Shown here one piece after another: positions 54,305 through 63,475 of a stretch of DNA of 64,000 bases. The stretch is taken from contig CP065006.1 in assembly GCA_016699695.1 (NCBI GenBank), forward strand, positions 2,666,001-2,730,000, written 5' to 3'. This stretch comes from Bacteroidota bacterium (GTDB lineage Bacteria > Bacteroidota > Bacteroidia > Bacteroidales > UBA10428). The translations under genes were made by a program, and so were the position numbers. The stretch's first letter is position 1; each line of letters opens with the position of its first letter. The notes under the pieces were generated by a model. The model was not told the origin of the DNA and searched no databases. It was given only the letters and a program-made list of their open reading frames with translations.

Positions 54305-55798
54305 ATGAATGTATTACTGGTATATCCAAAGTATCCTGATACCTATTGGGGCTTCAAGCATGCATTGAAATTTATTTCGAAAAAAGCTGCCGTGCCTCCT
54401 TTAGGTTTGATTACTGTTTCGGCCATGCTACCGAATGGTTGGAATAAAAAGCTGGTAGACCTTAACATAGAAAACTTGAATGATAAAGACCTTGACTGGG
54501 CCGACTATGTGTTTATCAGCAGCATGTATGTCCAAAAAGAATCGGTCGATTTGGTACTTGACCGTTGTACGCGGCACAAAGTGAAAATAGTGGCCGGGGG
54601 CCCTTTGTTCACGCAAGAATATCAGAATTATCCGCAGGTACATCATTTTATACTAAACGAGGCCGAGATAACCCTGCCTCCATTTCTGCGCGACCTTGAA
54701 ACTGGCAGGCAGCCCGATAGGATCTATCAAACCGACAGTTATGCCGATATGCATCAATCGCCGGTGCCGGACTATCAATTGCTCAACCTCAAGGCTTATG
54801 CCCTTATGAATGTGCAAGTGTCGAGGGGTTGCCCTTATGCCTGCGATTTTTGCGAAATAACCGCACTACTTGGCCGTAAAGTCAGGATGAAAAGCACCAG
54901 ACAACTATTGGATGAACTTGAAGTACTCTATAATTTGAATTGGAGAGGAACAGTTGCTGTCGTCGATGACAACTTTATAGGGCGCAAATCGGTAATTAAA
55001 AACGAGCTCTTACCCGGTCTGATCGATTGGATGAAAGCACATAAGTATCCTTTTCAGTTTAGTGCACAATCCTCTATCGAACTGGCTGACGATGAGCTAT
55101 TACTTGAAAGAATAAGACAAGCTGGTTTTGTATCTGCATTTATAGGTATAGAAACACCAGACGAATTGGCACTTCAGCAATGCCATAAAGTACAAAACGA
55201 AAACAGAGATTTAATTCAGAATGTAAAGAAAATCCAAAACGCAGGCTTGCAGGTTTCTGGTGGTTTTATTGTAGGTTTCGACAGCGACACGCCATCTATT
55301 TTTCAGCGCCAGATCGATTTTATCCAAAACAGCGGCATTGTATCGGCAATGGTGGGTTTGCTCAATGCCCCCAAAAACACCAACCTCTACCGTCAGATGG
55401 AAAAAGAAGACCGCCTGACCATAGAAGCCACTGGAAGCAATACCGATTTTACTATGAATTTTAAACCAAAGATGAATAATTTGGTTTTAATGGAGGGCTA
55501 TCATAGAATTATCCGAAATATTTATTCCGAAAAGCCATATTATAAACGAATAAGGGTTTTCTTTAGAAATTATAAACCAGCGAAAAAAGTAAAAGTAAAA
55601 CTCGATATTACTCGAATCATGGCATTTTTCCGATCAGTAATTATTATAGGGATTTTCAATAAAGGCAGGGGCGAATACTGGAAATTTCTGCTTTGGACTC
55701 TCTTTAGAAAGCCTGAGTTATTTACAGATGCTGTAGTATTTACAGTTTACGGATATCATTATCGCACAATTTATGGTTTGCGCAAAGCAGGGAATTAA
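54305..55798 (+). CDS. B12-binding radical SAM protein (DUF4070 / HpnP-like)
   Basis: 497 residues from ATG at 54305. The N-terminal cobalamin-binding-like domain covers about 1-140 (VLLVYPKYPDTYWG, KIVAGGPLFT). The radical SAM motif is RGCPYACDFCEI (around 176-187). A C-terminal region of the DUF4070 type holds a basic stretch. Relatives include hopanoid C-2 methylase HpnP and other B12 radical methyltransferases; here the substrate is not known. It precedes the desaturase on the same strand, so a lipid substrate is conceivable. Confidence 0.85.
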   Translation: MNVLLVYPKYPDTYWGFKHALKFISKKAAVPPLGLITVSAMLPNGWNKKLVDLNIENLNDKDLDWADYVFISSMYVQKESVDLVLDRCTRHKVKIVAGGPLFTQEYQNYPQVHHFILNEAEITLPPFLRDLETGRQPDRIYQTDSYADMHQSPVPDYQLLNLKAYALMNVQVSRGCPYACDFCEITALLGRKVRMKSTRQLLDELEVLYNLNWRGTVAVVDDNFIGRKSVIKNELLPGLIDWMKAHKYPFQFSAQSSIELADDELLLERIRQAGFVSAFIGIETPDELALQQCHKVQNENRDLIQNVKKIQNAGLQVSGGFIVGFDSDTPSIFQRQIDFIQNSGIVSAMVGLLNAPKNTNLYRQMEKEDRLTIEATGSNTDFTMNFKPKMNNLVLMEGYHRIIRNIYSEKPYYKRIRVFFRNYKPAKKVKVKLDITRIMAFFRSVIIIGIFNKGRGEYWKFLLWTLFRKPELFTDAVVFTVYGYHYRTIYGLRKAGN

Positions 55799-55865
55799 TC
55801 AAAAAAATTAGCTAGCCTTGCAACAGTTATTCAATTTAACATCAATTCGAAATTATTAAACGATG

Positions 55866-55958
55866 AAACGAGCATGATTCGTTAAACACAAACAAGGATA
55901 AAAATTCATCATGCGAGTTCCGTCCAACCTTATTAAAAATTTATTTACGGATGAAAAC
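55866..55958 (+). repeat. 93-bp duplicated leader, copy 1 (in front of the desaturase)
   Basis: About 90 percent identical (84 of 93) to 63383-63475 in front of the SusD gene. It contains an inverted repeat GCATGAT / ATCATGC about 30 nt apart, and a small ORF starting in the right arm at 55911 (MRVPSNLIKNLFTDENI, stop at 55964). That ORF overlaps the first 14 bases of the desaturase in another frame. The repeat ends with the shared ATGAAAAC of the main start. Confidence 0.7.
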
Positions 55959-57072
55959 ATATAAATTTTCCGCTGAAAACACCGAATTCATTACGGAGCT
56001 TAGAAAAGAAGTAAAGGAATACTTTACCAAAAATAAACTTCAACAATATGGTAATTACCGCATTATTATTAAATCTGTGGTAATGACAGTCTTGTATTTT
56101 GTACCCTATGGCCTTATGGTTTCCGGACTGGTACCTTCGGTGTGGATGTCTCTTCTGGCTTGGTTTCTTATGGGCATTGGCATGGCAGGCCTTGGTATGG
56201 TAACCATGCACGATGCGAATCATAATTCCTTCTCCGGAAATAAAAATGTAAACCGATGGGTGGGTAAATCCCTGTATCTGCTGGGTGGTTTTCCTCCAAA
56301 TTGGCGTTTTCAGCACAATACCCTTCACCACGGATACACCAATATCGATGGACAGGATGAGGATATTGCTCATGTGGGTGTCCTGCGTTTTTCGCCACAC
56401 CAACCCTTAAAAGGAGTGCATAAATATCAATACCTTTATGCCTGGCTGTTGTATTCATTGATGACTATATCGTGGATTACAGCCAAAGACTTTAAAAGGT
56501 TTTCGCAGTATAAGAGTCAGCAAGCTCCTTTGAGCGATAAAAGCTATAACCAACTGTTTACAGAGTTGTTGCTGTCGAAAGTGGTTTATTACACTTTGTT
56601 TCTGATCCTTCCCTTGATTATTATTCCTTTTGCCTGGTATTGGATTCTGGCAGGTTTTTTACTTATGCACTTAACCGGAGGATTTATTCTTACCATCATC
56701 TTTCAAACTGCTCATGTGGTGCCAACTTCGGAGTATCCTTTACCCGATGGCGAAGGTCGAATGGACAATAGCTGGGCCATACATCAATTGCATACCACAG
56801 CTGATTTTGCCCCAGATAGCAAATTGCTCTCGTGGTATATCGGAGGTTTAAACTACCAGATCGAACACCACTTGTTTCCGAATATCAGTCATGTTCATTA
56901 TAAAGCTATTTCCGGGCTGGTGCAAAAAGCTGCCCAGAAACACGGAGTTCCTTATTATGTCAATAAAAGCTTCTTTAAAGCTTTAGTTGAGCATGGCCGT
57001 ATGCTCAAGCTTTTAGGTAAAATTGATCTTGTAAAAGCGCCGGTTCCAGTTCAGGTTGGCCTGGCGGTATAG
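55951..57072 (+). CDS. Membrane fatty acid desaturase
   Basis: 373 residues of the acyl-lipid desaturase family. Histidine boxes are HDANH (87-91), HNTLHH (122-127) and QIEHH (about 297-301), together the diiron site; the QxxHH third box is typical of front-end desaturases. Four membrane segments in two pairs. It introduces a double bond in a membrane or acyl-carrier lipid and needs O2 and a reductase; the bond position cannot be told. Its last 50 codons are duplicated at 57747-57902. Its 5' leader is also a repeat. Confidence 0.9.
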   Translation: MKTYKFSAENTEFITELRKEVKEYFTKNKLQQYGNYRIIIKSVVMTVLYFVPYGLMVSGLVPSVWMSLLAWFLMGIGMAGLGMVTMHDANHNSFSGNKNVNRWVGKSLYLLGGFPPNWRFQHNTLHHGYTNIDGQDEDIAHVGVLRFSPHQPLKGVHKYQYLYAWLLYSLMTISWITAKDFKRFSQYKSQQAPLSDKSYNQLFTELLLSKVVYYTLFLILPLIIIPFAWYWILAGFLLMHLTGGFILTIIFQTAHVVPTSEYPLPDGEGRMDNSWAIHQLHTTADFAPDSKLLSWYIGGLNYQIEHHLFPNISHVHYKAISGLVQKAAQKHGVPYYVNKSFFKALVEHGRMLKLLGKIDLVKAPVPVQVGLAV

Positions 57073-57179
57073 AATGTATCGTTTTATTAAATGATTTTTA
57101 TTTATATGTTGTAGAGCATGGCTGCGAAATTGGCACATTGATAAAAGCATATATTTTGTAAATTCGTCAAAAAAAGAGG

Positions 57180-57401
57180 ATGAATATTCAGGCTGAAAAA
57201 TTGGAGATAATGAGAATGATACTTGAGACGGATAATCCAAGTATACTAGATTCCATTAAAAAGATTTTCAAGAAACAAGCTAGTAGGGACTTCTGGGAAA
57301 CTATTCCACAATCTCAAAAGGATGACATTCTTCATGGAATGCAGCAGATTGAGAATGGAGACGTTGTCGATTACGAGGATTTTATCAAAAAATATCGCTG
57401 A
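57180..57401 (+). CDS. Antitoxin-like protein
   Basis: 73 residues, no strong family signature; the size, position just before a RelE/ParE-type gene and the one-base stop-start overlap (TGATG) make it the antitoxin of a type II pair. The C-terminal segment (GDVVDYEDFIKKYR) is acidic, suitable for toxin binding. DNA-binding features are weak, so autoregulation is unproven. It lies between the desaturase and the decayed copy of its 3' end. Confidence 0.75.
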   Translation: MNIQAEKLEIMRMILETDNPSILDSIKKIFKKQASRDFWETIPQSQKDDILHGMQQIENGDVVDYEDFIKKYR

Positions 57402-57706
57402 TGGATAGGACCATAAAACTATCCAAAAGGACAACTAGAAAGCTGGAAAAACTACTTGAGTATCTTGAGAGTGAATGGTCTGAAAAGGTAAAGAAAGATT
57501 TTATTAAAAAACTTGATAGATCATTAAACTTAATACAAGGAAATCCTGATAGTTTTGAGAAAACAGCAATTGTAAAAGGATTACATCGGTGTGTAATAAC
57601 AAAACAGACCACAATATATTACCGCTATGATAAGAATTTTATAAATATTGTGACGTTATTTGATACAAGACAAGATCACAAAAATGTAAAGAAAGAGGTT
57701 CGGTAA
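57401..57706 (+). CDS. RelE/ParE-superfamily toxin
   Basis: A 101-residue protein with the RelE/ParE shape: N-terminal helical pair (TTRKLEKLLEYLES), a beta sheet with GLHRCVITKQTTIYYRYD and a C-terminal FDTRQD strand. Such toxins act as mRNA interferases or gyrase poisons; which of these applies is not clear. It overlaps the antitoxin by one base. Confidence 0.85.
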   Translation: MDRTIKLSKRTTRKLEKLLEYLESEWSEKVKKDFIKKLDRSLNLIQGNPDSFEKTAIVKGLHRCVITKQTTIYYRYDKNFINIVTLFDTRQDHKNVKKEVR

Positions 57707-57746
57707 TAGCAACGTTTTACAACACCTTGTCAGCAAACATGCAAGG

Positions 57747-57902
57747 CTGGTACAAAAAGCTGCGCAAAAACATGATGTGCCTTATTATGTCTATAAAAGC
57801 TTCTTAAAAGCCTTAGTTGAGCATGGCCGTATGCTCAAGCTTTTAGGTAAAATTGATCTTGTAAAAGCGCCGGTTCCAGTTCAGGTTGGCCTGGCGGTGT
57901 AG
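57747..57902 (+). pseudogene. Remnant of a second desaturase gene (3' end only)
   Basis: A 52-codon fragment matching the last 51 residues of the desaturase: LVQKAAQKH... through KAPVPVQVGLAV and TAG stop. The distal 80 bases are almost identical while the first 70 differ at many positions. No start or upstream part is present. It is 36 bases past the toxin stop, so the toxin-antitoxin pair lies between the intact gene and the remnant. Confidence 0.88.
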
Positions 57903-57969
57903 AATATATCGTATTATATTGGTTGATTTCGGTATAGAATTCAAATCCCTGTTTAGCCGAAAAGTTATA

Positions 57970-58022
57970 AAAAAAATCAGCGTGAGCATGTTCCGCATTT
58001 GCATCACATGCTTACACTGATT
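57970..58022 (-). terminator. Rho-independent terminator of ssrA
   Basis: An inverted repeat, AATCAGCGTGAGCATGT with ACATGCTTACACTGATT (two G-T pairs). On the minus strand a T8 run follows. It lies immediately past the 3' end of the tmRNA gene. Confidence 0.88.
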
Positions 58023-58023
58023 A

Positions 58024-58423
58024 GGTGGAGCTGCCGGGATTCGAACCCGGGTCCAAACAAGACACTCATAAGCTTTCTACATGTTTATTTTGTTATTGGT
58101 TTTCGATTTTGGCCTGGGAACAAACACCCGAACCAAAACTTATCTTCTGTTTTCTCGCCAGAACACTGAAGCAGTATACCGGCCAGCCCGAAATTGTTAG
58201 CACTCCGAATACCCGCTGGAATCAGGCCTTACCTGCAGGTGGAATGTCTCGTTCCGGCATCTGATGCCGGAATAAAGCCACAATCTACTATAATTCGATT
58301 AGGCAGCGAGAGCGTAATTGTTTTCGCCAGTTAATTGTTTACACAACAGATTTACGGGATAATGTGCGATGCCCGACATGCTTACTTACCAGTTGAACTC
58401 GCTGTCAAAACCAACTCAGCCCC
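58024..58423 (-). ncRNA. ssrA: Transfer-messenger RNA (tmRNA)
   Basis: About 400 nt. The 5' end GGGGCTG (58423) pairs with CAGCTCC at the 3' end (58027-58033), with one G-U, and an A discriminator follows. The T-arm reads GGGTTCGAATCCC. The tag frame is GGC GAA AAC AAT TAC GCT CTC GCT GCC TAA (58328-58299), giving GENNYALAA. The CCA is only partly encoded. It rescues stalled ribosomes with SmpB. A terminator follows. The open frame overlapping it on the plus strand is not a gene. Confidence 0.95.
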
Positions 58424-58555
58424 TCAGGTTTCAGTCACAAAGTTAGTATTAATGGTCATAACAGCAATGAACTGAAAGTATAAAAACAAAATAAACCCTG
58501 GTTTAATTTATTGTCTACCCAGTATACTTTTATGGTTGCATGGTTTTTATAAATT

Positions 58556-59824
58556 CTAAATAACCTTATGCCCTTTAAAGCCATAAAAGGCAATATAAGC
58601 ATAGCATAATACCGGCAGAATAAAAGAATGATGCAAACCTATACTTGAATCGGCAATGAGCCCCTGCATTAACGGTATAATTGCTCCCCCTGCAATGGCC
58701 ATGCATAAAATGCCGGAACCTTGAGCTGTTTGCAACCCCAGTTTATTGATGGCAAGCGTAAAAATGGTTGGAAACATAATGGAATTAAATAGCCCAACAG
58801 AAAGGATAAACCACATAGATATATTGCCCGATGTCATCATGGTTAACAAAACCAGTAACAAAGCAACCAAACTATTTATACCAAGTAATTTGCCTGGATT
58901 AAACTTTTGCATTATGGCTGCACCAATAAATCGTCCTACCATGGCGCCACCCCAATAATAGGAGATCATTTTTCCTCCTTCTTTCTCGGTAATACCTCCG
59001 ATTTCCGGTAAACTTAAAAACTTAACTAAAAAGCTGCCAATCGAAACCTCAGCCCCAACATACACAAAAATACCAATGGCACCTAGTACTAAGTGCTTGT
59101 AGCCCCAGGCAGTTTTAGGTCGAGTTTTTATATTATTTGTGATGTCAGTCTGGTTATTGGCACTTTCATGGGTGGAAATAATGGGTAATTTAATTATTGC
59201 TATTGTTGCGGCAAGTAAAAATAATACTGCGGCTATTCCAAGGTAAGGTCCCTGCACTGCGCTGGCATGTTGGGCTTCTGAAGCCCCTTCTATAGCTACA
59301 GCCAAAATTAGAATAGAACCAAAAATTGGAGCCAGCGTGGTACCAAGTGAATTAAATGCCTGGGTTAAGGTTAACCGGCTCGATGCTGTTTCGGCTGTCC
59401 CAAGCACAGATACATACGGATTGGCTGATACCTGCAATAGGGTTATGCCAGTTGCCAGTATAAAGAAAGCAAATAAGAAGAATCCATACGATTTGGTTCC
59501 GGCAGCAGGATAGAATAATAAAGCTCCCAGTCCGGCAACGACTAAACCTAACACGATACCATGTTTATACCCAATTCGCCGGACGAGCGAGCCCGATGGT
59601 AAAGACATCACTGCATAGGCAGTAAAAAATACAAACTGTACAAGCATACCTTCTGTGTACCCTAGCTTGAAAATATTCATTAAATGCGGAATAAGAATAT
59701 CGTTTAGGCAGGTAATAAAGCCCCAAAGAAAAAACAATGAAGTTAAAATTACCATAGGGAATGTGTTACGCAATTCTGTGGTCGAGTTTATTTGCGCGCT
59801 GGGTACTGAGATATTTGCTGCCAT
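58556..59824 (-). CDS. FucP-like sugar MFS transporter
   Basis: 422 residues with 12 hydrophobic segments and the FucP/GluP family signature at the N-terminus (FFLWGFITCLNDILIP) and around ANPYVSVLG (substrate and family motif). It imports a sugar such as fucose, glucose or galactose with protons or sodium; which sugar is not known. It is next to a SusC/SusD gene pair, so it may carry the sugar released by that system. Confidence 0.9.
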   Translation of the reverse strand: MAANISVPSAQINSTTELRNTFPMVILTSLFFLWGFITCLNDILIPHLMNIFKLGYTEGMLVQFVFFTAYAVMSLPSGSLVRRIGYKHGIVLGLVVAGLGALLFYPAAGTKSYGFFLFAFFILATGITLLQVSANPYVSVLGTAETASSRLTLTQAFNSLGTTLAPIFGSILILAVAIEGASEAQHASAVQGPYLGIAAVLFLLAATIAIIKLPIISTHESANNQTDITNNIKTRPKTAWGYKHLVLGAIGIFVYVGAEVSIGSFLVKFLSLPEIGGITEKEGGKMISYYWGGAMVGRFIGAAIMQKFNPGKLLGINSLVALLLVLLTMMTSGNISMWFILSVGLFNSIMFPTIFTLAINKLGLQTAQGSGILCMAIAGGAIIPLMQGLIADSSIGLHHSFILPVLCYAYIAFYGFKGHKVI

Positions 59825-60283
59825 ATTCTTTAAATAGTTTTTCTGTTGTTAATATAAGTAGATTGTTAGGTTAAGCATTATTTTCCAAAATTCAATTCTT
59901 TAAAATTGATTCAATAAAATGCAAAGTCCATAATGATCTTGCTTTAACCATAATTCAATCAGAATAGAATTTGTTGCAAATGTATCCAGATAGAAGAAAC
60001 TGGATGCCCATTAGAGCTGCTTAAAACCTCTCAAAGAAAAAATAATGCTGTTATTGCTGATGTCACATGCATCAACCTTTCTGGCATAGGCTTTAATTGA
60101 CCTTGCAATATGGCTAAATCGTGGCTAGTTGTTACACTTCCTTTATTCTATTTCTTTATAAAAGAGGTTTTAAGTACCGCCCTTATATTCTCAAGAGTAT
60201 TTGAGGGGATTGTTTCATTGCAGGTCATTTATCCTTTAGTTTCCTTGCAACGGAATTAACCTAACTAATTAAAAATAAAATCT
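59825..60283. other. Divergent intergenic region, transporter-SusC
   Basis: 459 bases between the divergent FucP-like and SusC genes, containing both promoters. I could not place -33/-7 elements with confidence and saw no operator-like palindrome. No gene was recognised. Confidence 0.4.
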
Positions 60284-63200
60284 ATGAAGAAAATTATTAC
60301 TATTTTTTTTCTGCTTAGTCTTTTCATCATGTCCTGGGGACAGGAGAAAATGATAACCGGAAAAGTAAGCTCAGCCGATTTAAACGAGCCTCTTCCGGGT
60401 GTGAATGTTTTTGTAATTGGAACGAGTCGTGGTGTAATTACCGATATAAATGGTAATTACGAAATTTTGGTCAGCGAAGGAGAAACTCTTATTTTTTCAT
60501 TTGTAGGCTATCTTGAAGAAGAAAAAACCATTGGAAGCGAATCCTTATTGAATGTTTCTCTGGTTATTGATATTCTTTCCATGGATGAAGTATATGTGGT
60601 AGGGTATGGAACTCAAAAGAAGAGCGTAATAACGGGGTCAATTGCCAAAATTGGTGCTGAAGATTTGGATAAATCAACCGATTTAAGAATTGAACAGGCC
60701 ATTCAGGGCAAGGCTGCTGGAGTTATGGTGATGAATAACAGCGGCCAACCCGGCGACAACCTGACCATCCGTATCAGGGGTGTAGGAACCTATCGTAATG
60801 CCGATCCATTGTATATTGTCGATGGTGTGCCCATGACAGGTCAAGGCATGGATTACCTTAACACTTCCGATATTGAGTCAATAGAGGTGCTAAAAGATGC
60901 ATCGGCATCAGCTATTTATGGAACACGCGGTGCAAATGGCGTAATAATTATTACAACTAAGAAAGGTAAAAAGGGCACCTCGATTTCTGTAACATACGAT
61001 GGTTTCTATGGTGTACAAAATGCCTGGAAAAAACAAGATCTGCTCAACTCAGAACAGTACATCGAGATTATGAACGAAGCACAGGCTAATGATGGTCGCA
61101 GTACACCATTATTTGATGATGCTACAATTGATCTTATCCGTACCAATGGTTGGGACACCGATTGGCAAAAAGAAATTTATAATGCAAATGCGGTTAAAAC
61201 AAGCCATTCCCTTACGTTTATGGGGGGAGGCGAAGACAATACCTATTCCTCTTCGCTTTCCTATTTTAAGCAAGAGGGTATTATAGCCCCCGGTAAATCT
61301 AATTTCGAGCGTTTTACCTACCGACTAGGAACATCAAGGACCATAGGTAATTTTGAAATAGGAAGCAACATTAACCTGGCTAATTTGAAGCGCCGCGGAA
61401 TTGAAGGAAACAACATGTATGGTTTAGGACTAAATCAAGCTATTAACATGCAGTCAATTGTTCCGGTTAAATACGAAGATGGAACTTGGGGAACACCTTC
61501 CGATTTTGGCGTTGGATTGCAGGAAATTACCAATCCTGTTGCTTTGCTCGAATATCATAACAGCCGATCTTCTACCAACAAGGCACTAGGCAATATTTAT
61601 GGCGTTTTTGAAATAGTTAAAGGACTTAAATTTCGCACCGATTTTGGAGGAGAAATAGCTTATGTGCAGGATAACTCTTATGCACCTTTATACTATATTG
61701 ATGCCAACCATGTGAATGACAGTTTAGATTATGCCACAGCTGCCGTAAACAAATATGTGCGTTGGAATTGGGAAAACAACCTGAGTTATGTAAAAGAATT
61801 CAATGAACATTCTATTACTGGTATAGTGGGCATAACCCTTTTCAAAGAGTATAACGAGAATGTATGGGCCAAAAAGCAAGACCTTATTTTCGATGATCCT
61901 GAAAAGGCCTACCTTAATAATGCTCAAAATCCAAATGCTGAGGCCAGCGGAGGTTATGGAGAGCATACGCTTGGATCCTATTTTGGTCGGATAAACTATA
62001 GCTATGCCGATAAATACCTGCTCGAAGCTGTTTTAAGGGTAGATGGATCATCGCGCTTTGGAGCCAATAACCGCTATGGTTATTTCCCTGCTGTTTCGGC
62101 AGGATGGGTGTTGTCGCAGGAGTCTTTCTTTCCTCAAACGACTTTTTTCAACTTTGCTAAATTGCGCATGAGCTGGGGGCAGAATGGCAACGAAGGCATA
62201 CCCGATTTTGCCTATACCACAACTATCAATACCAACAATATTTATTTCTACGGGTCACAGCAAACCATGGTAAATGGTATTCAACCCTCACGTTATCCCA
62301 ATCCTGATTTAATCTGGGAAACCTCCGAACAGTTTACCATTGGAACAGACCTGGCTTTTCTGTCAAATAAAATAAGCCTGGCAGTAGATGTTTATAACAA
62401 GAAAACCAAGGATTGGTTAATTGAAGAATCTAATGCCAACTATCCATTACTTATTGGAAATGTAGGACCAGTAACCAATACCGGAGAGGTAAAAAACTCG
62501 GGTGTGGAAATTGAACTGGGTTACAAACAGAAGATTGCAGGCGATTTGCTAATTAATGTAAGCTTTACCGGTTCGCATAATCAAAGTAAAATACTAAGCC
62601 TCGAAAATTCAAATGGATATATTCTTGGTGCAGGAGGTATACACGGACAAAGCAATATTTTACGATTGGAAGTGGAAGAGCCGCTTGGTTATTTCCACCT
62701 GGTAAAAACCGATGGAGTATTTCAAACTCAGGAAGAAATTAATAATTACACCGATGCCAATGGCAAACGCATTCAGCCACAGGCAAAGCCTGGTGATTTA
62801 AAATTCGTCGATGCTGACTCAAGTGGTAGTATCGATGATGGCGACAGGGTAAATTTGGGTACCCCTTATCCCAAATTTATTGCCGGCTTAAACCTTACCC
62901 TCGAGTGGAAGGGTATAGATTTTTCGATGTTCTGGTATACCTCACTTGGACATCAGATTTATAATGCCAGCAGAAGGTACGATTTGCAATATGCTAATTA
63001 TACTACAGCTGTGTTGGAGCGTTGGAATGGGGAAGGAACTTCTGATTCCTATCCAAGAGTTACTCTGGCCGATCCGAATAAAACATATAAAACAGCTTCC
63101 GATTTCTTTCTTGAAGATGCTGATTTTTTAAGATTAAAAAACCTGACAATTGGTTATACCCTTCCTAAGAGTATGTCATCAATTATTAAAATCGATCGGT

Positions 63201-63355
63201 TTAGAATATACCTTACAGGGGAGAATTTATTGACTTTTACCAAATATTCGGGTATGGAAGTTGAGATGGGTGGCGGCCCGCTTGATATAGGTGTCGACCG
63301 GGGTGTGTACCCTCAACCTAAAACCTATTTAGTTGGTTTACAGGTTGGATTTTAA
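60284..63355 (+). CDS. SusC/RagA-type TonB-dependent outer membrane receptor
   Basis: 1023 residues. Signal peptide MKKIITIFFLLSLFIMSWG, an N-terminal carboxypeptidase-like regulatory domain (about 25-105; GKVSSADLNEPLPGVNV), plug domain with YGTRGANGVIIITTKKGK, and a C-terminal 22-strand barrel ending in the aromatic VGLQVGF. It takes up a glycan oligomer or peptide across the outer membrane with SusD. The FucP-like transporter next to it and the SusD that follows suggest a utilisation locus; no glycoside hydrolase is visible up to the window end. Confidence 0.95.
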   Translation: MKKIITIFFLLSLFIMSWGQEKMITGKVSSADLNEPLPGVNVFVIGTSRGVITDINGNYEILVSEGETLIFSFVGYLEEEKTIGSESLLNVSLVIDILSMDEVYVVGYGTQKKSVITGSIAKIGAEDLDKSTDLRIEQAIQGKAAGVMVMNNSGQPGDNLTIRIRGVGTYRNADPLYIVDGVPMTGQGMDYLNTSDIESIEVLKDASASAIYGTRGANGVIIITTKKGKKGTSISVTYDGFYGVQNAWKKQDLLNSEQYIEIMNEAQANDGRSTPLFDDATIDLIRTNGWDTDWQKEIYNANAVKTSHSLTFMGGGEDNTYSSSLSYFKQEGIIAPGKSNFERFTYRLGTSRTIGNFEIGSNINLANLKRRGIEGNNMYGLGLNQAINMQSIVPVKYEDGTWGTPSDFGVGLQEITNPVALLEYHNSRSSTNKALGNIYGVFEIVKGLKFRTDFGGEIAYVQDNSYAPLYYIDANHVNDSLDYATAAVNKYVRWNWENNLSYVKEFNEHSITGIVGITLFKEYNENVWAKKQDLIFDDPEKAYLNNAQNPNAEASGGYGEHTLGSYFGRINYSYADKYLLEAVLRVDGSSRFGANNRYGYFPAVSAGWVLSQESFFPQTTFFNFAKLRMSWGQNGNEGIPDFAYTTTINTNNIYFYGSQQTMVNGIQPSRYPNPDLIWETSEQFTIGTDLAFLSNKISLAVDVYNKKTKDWLIEESNANYPLLIGNVGPVTNTGEVKNSGVEIELGYKQKIAGDLLINVSFTGSHNQSKILSLENSNGYILGAGGIHGQSNILRLEVEEPLGYFHLVKTDGVFQTQEEINNYTDANGKRIQPQAKPGDLKFVDADSSGSIDDGDRVNLGTPYPKFIAGLNLTLEWKGIDFSMFWYTSLGHQIYNASRRYDLQYANYTTAVLERWNGEGTSDSYPRVTLADPNKTYKTASDFFLEDADFLRLKNLTIGYTLPKSMSSIIKIDRFRIYLTGENLLTFTKYSGMEVEMGGGPLDIGVDRGVYPQPKTYLVGLQVGF

Positions 63356-63382
63356 TTTATATTCTTAAAAGAATTTGAAATA

Positions 63383-63475
63383 AAACGGGCATGATTCGTT
63401 AAACACATACAAGGATGAAAACTCATCATGCGAGTTCCATCTGACTTTATTAAAAAATTATTTACGGATGAAAAC
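63383..63475 (+). repeat. 93-bp duplicated leader, copy 2 (in front of the SusD gene)
   Basis: A repeat of 55866-55958 with 9 differences. The inverted repeat GCATGAT / ATCATGC is kept. The small ORF starts at 63428 and reads MRVPSDFIKKLFTDENDKI to TAG at 63487, again overlapping the main start (63468) in another frame. It lies in the gap between the SusC and SusD genes. Confidence 0.7.

Noticed and set aside
58025..58264. Plus-strand open frame of 79 codons
   Set aside because: It is antisense to the 3' part of tmRNA; the structure and tag of the RNA explain the sequence.
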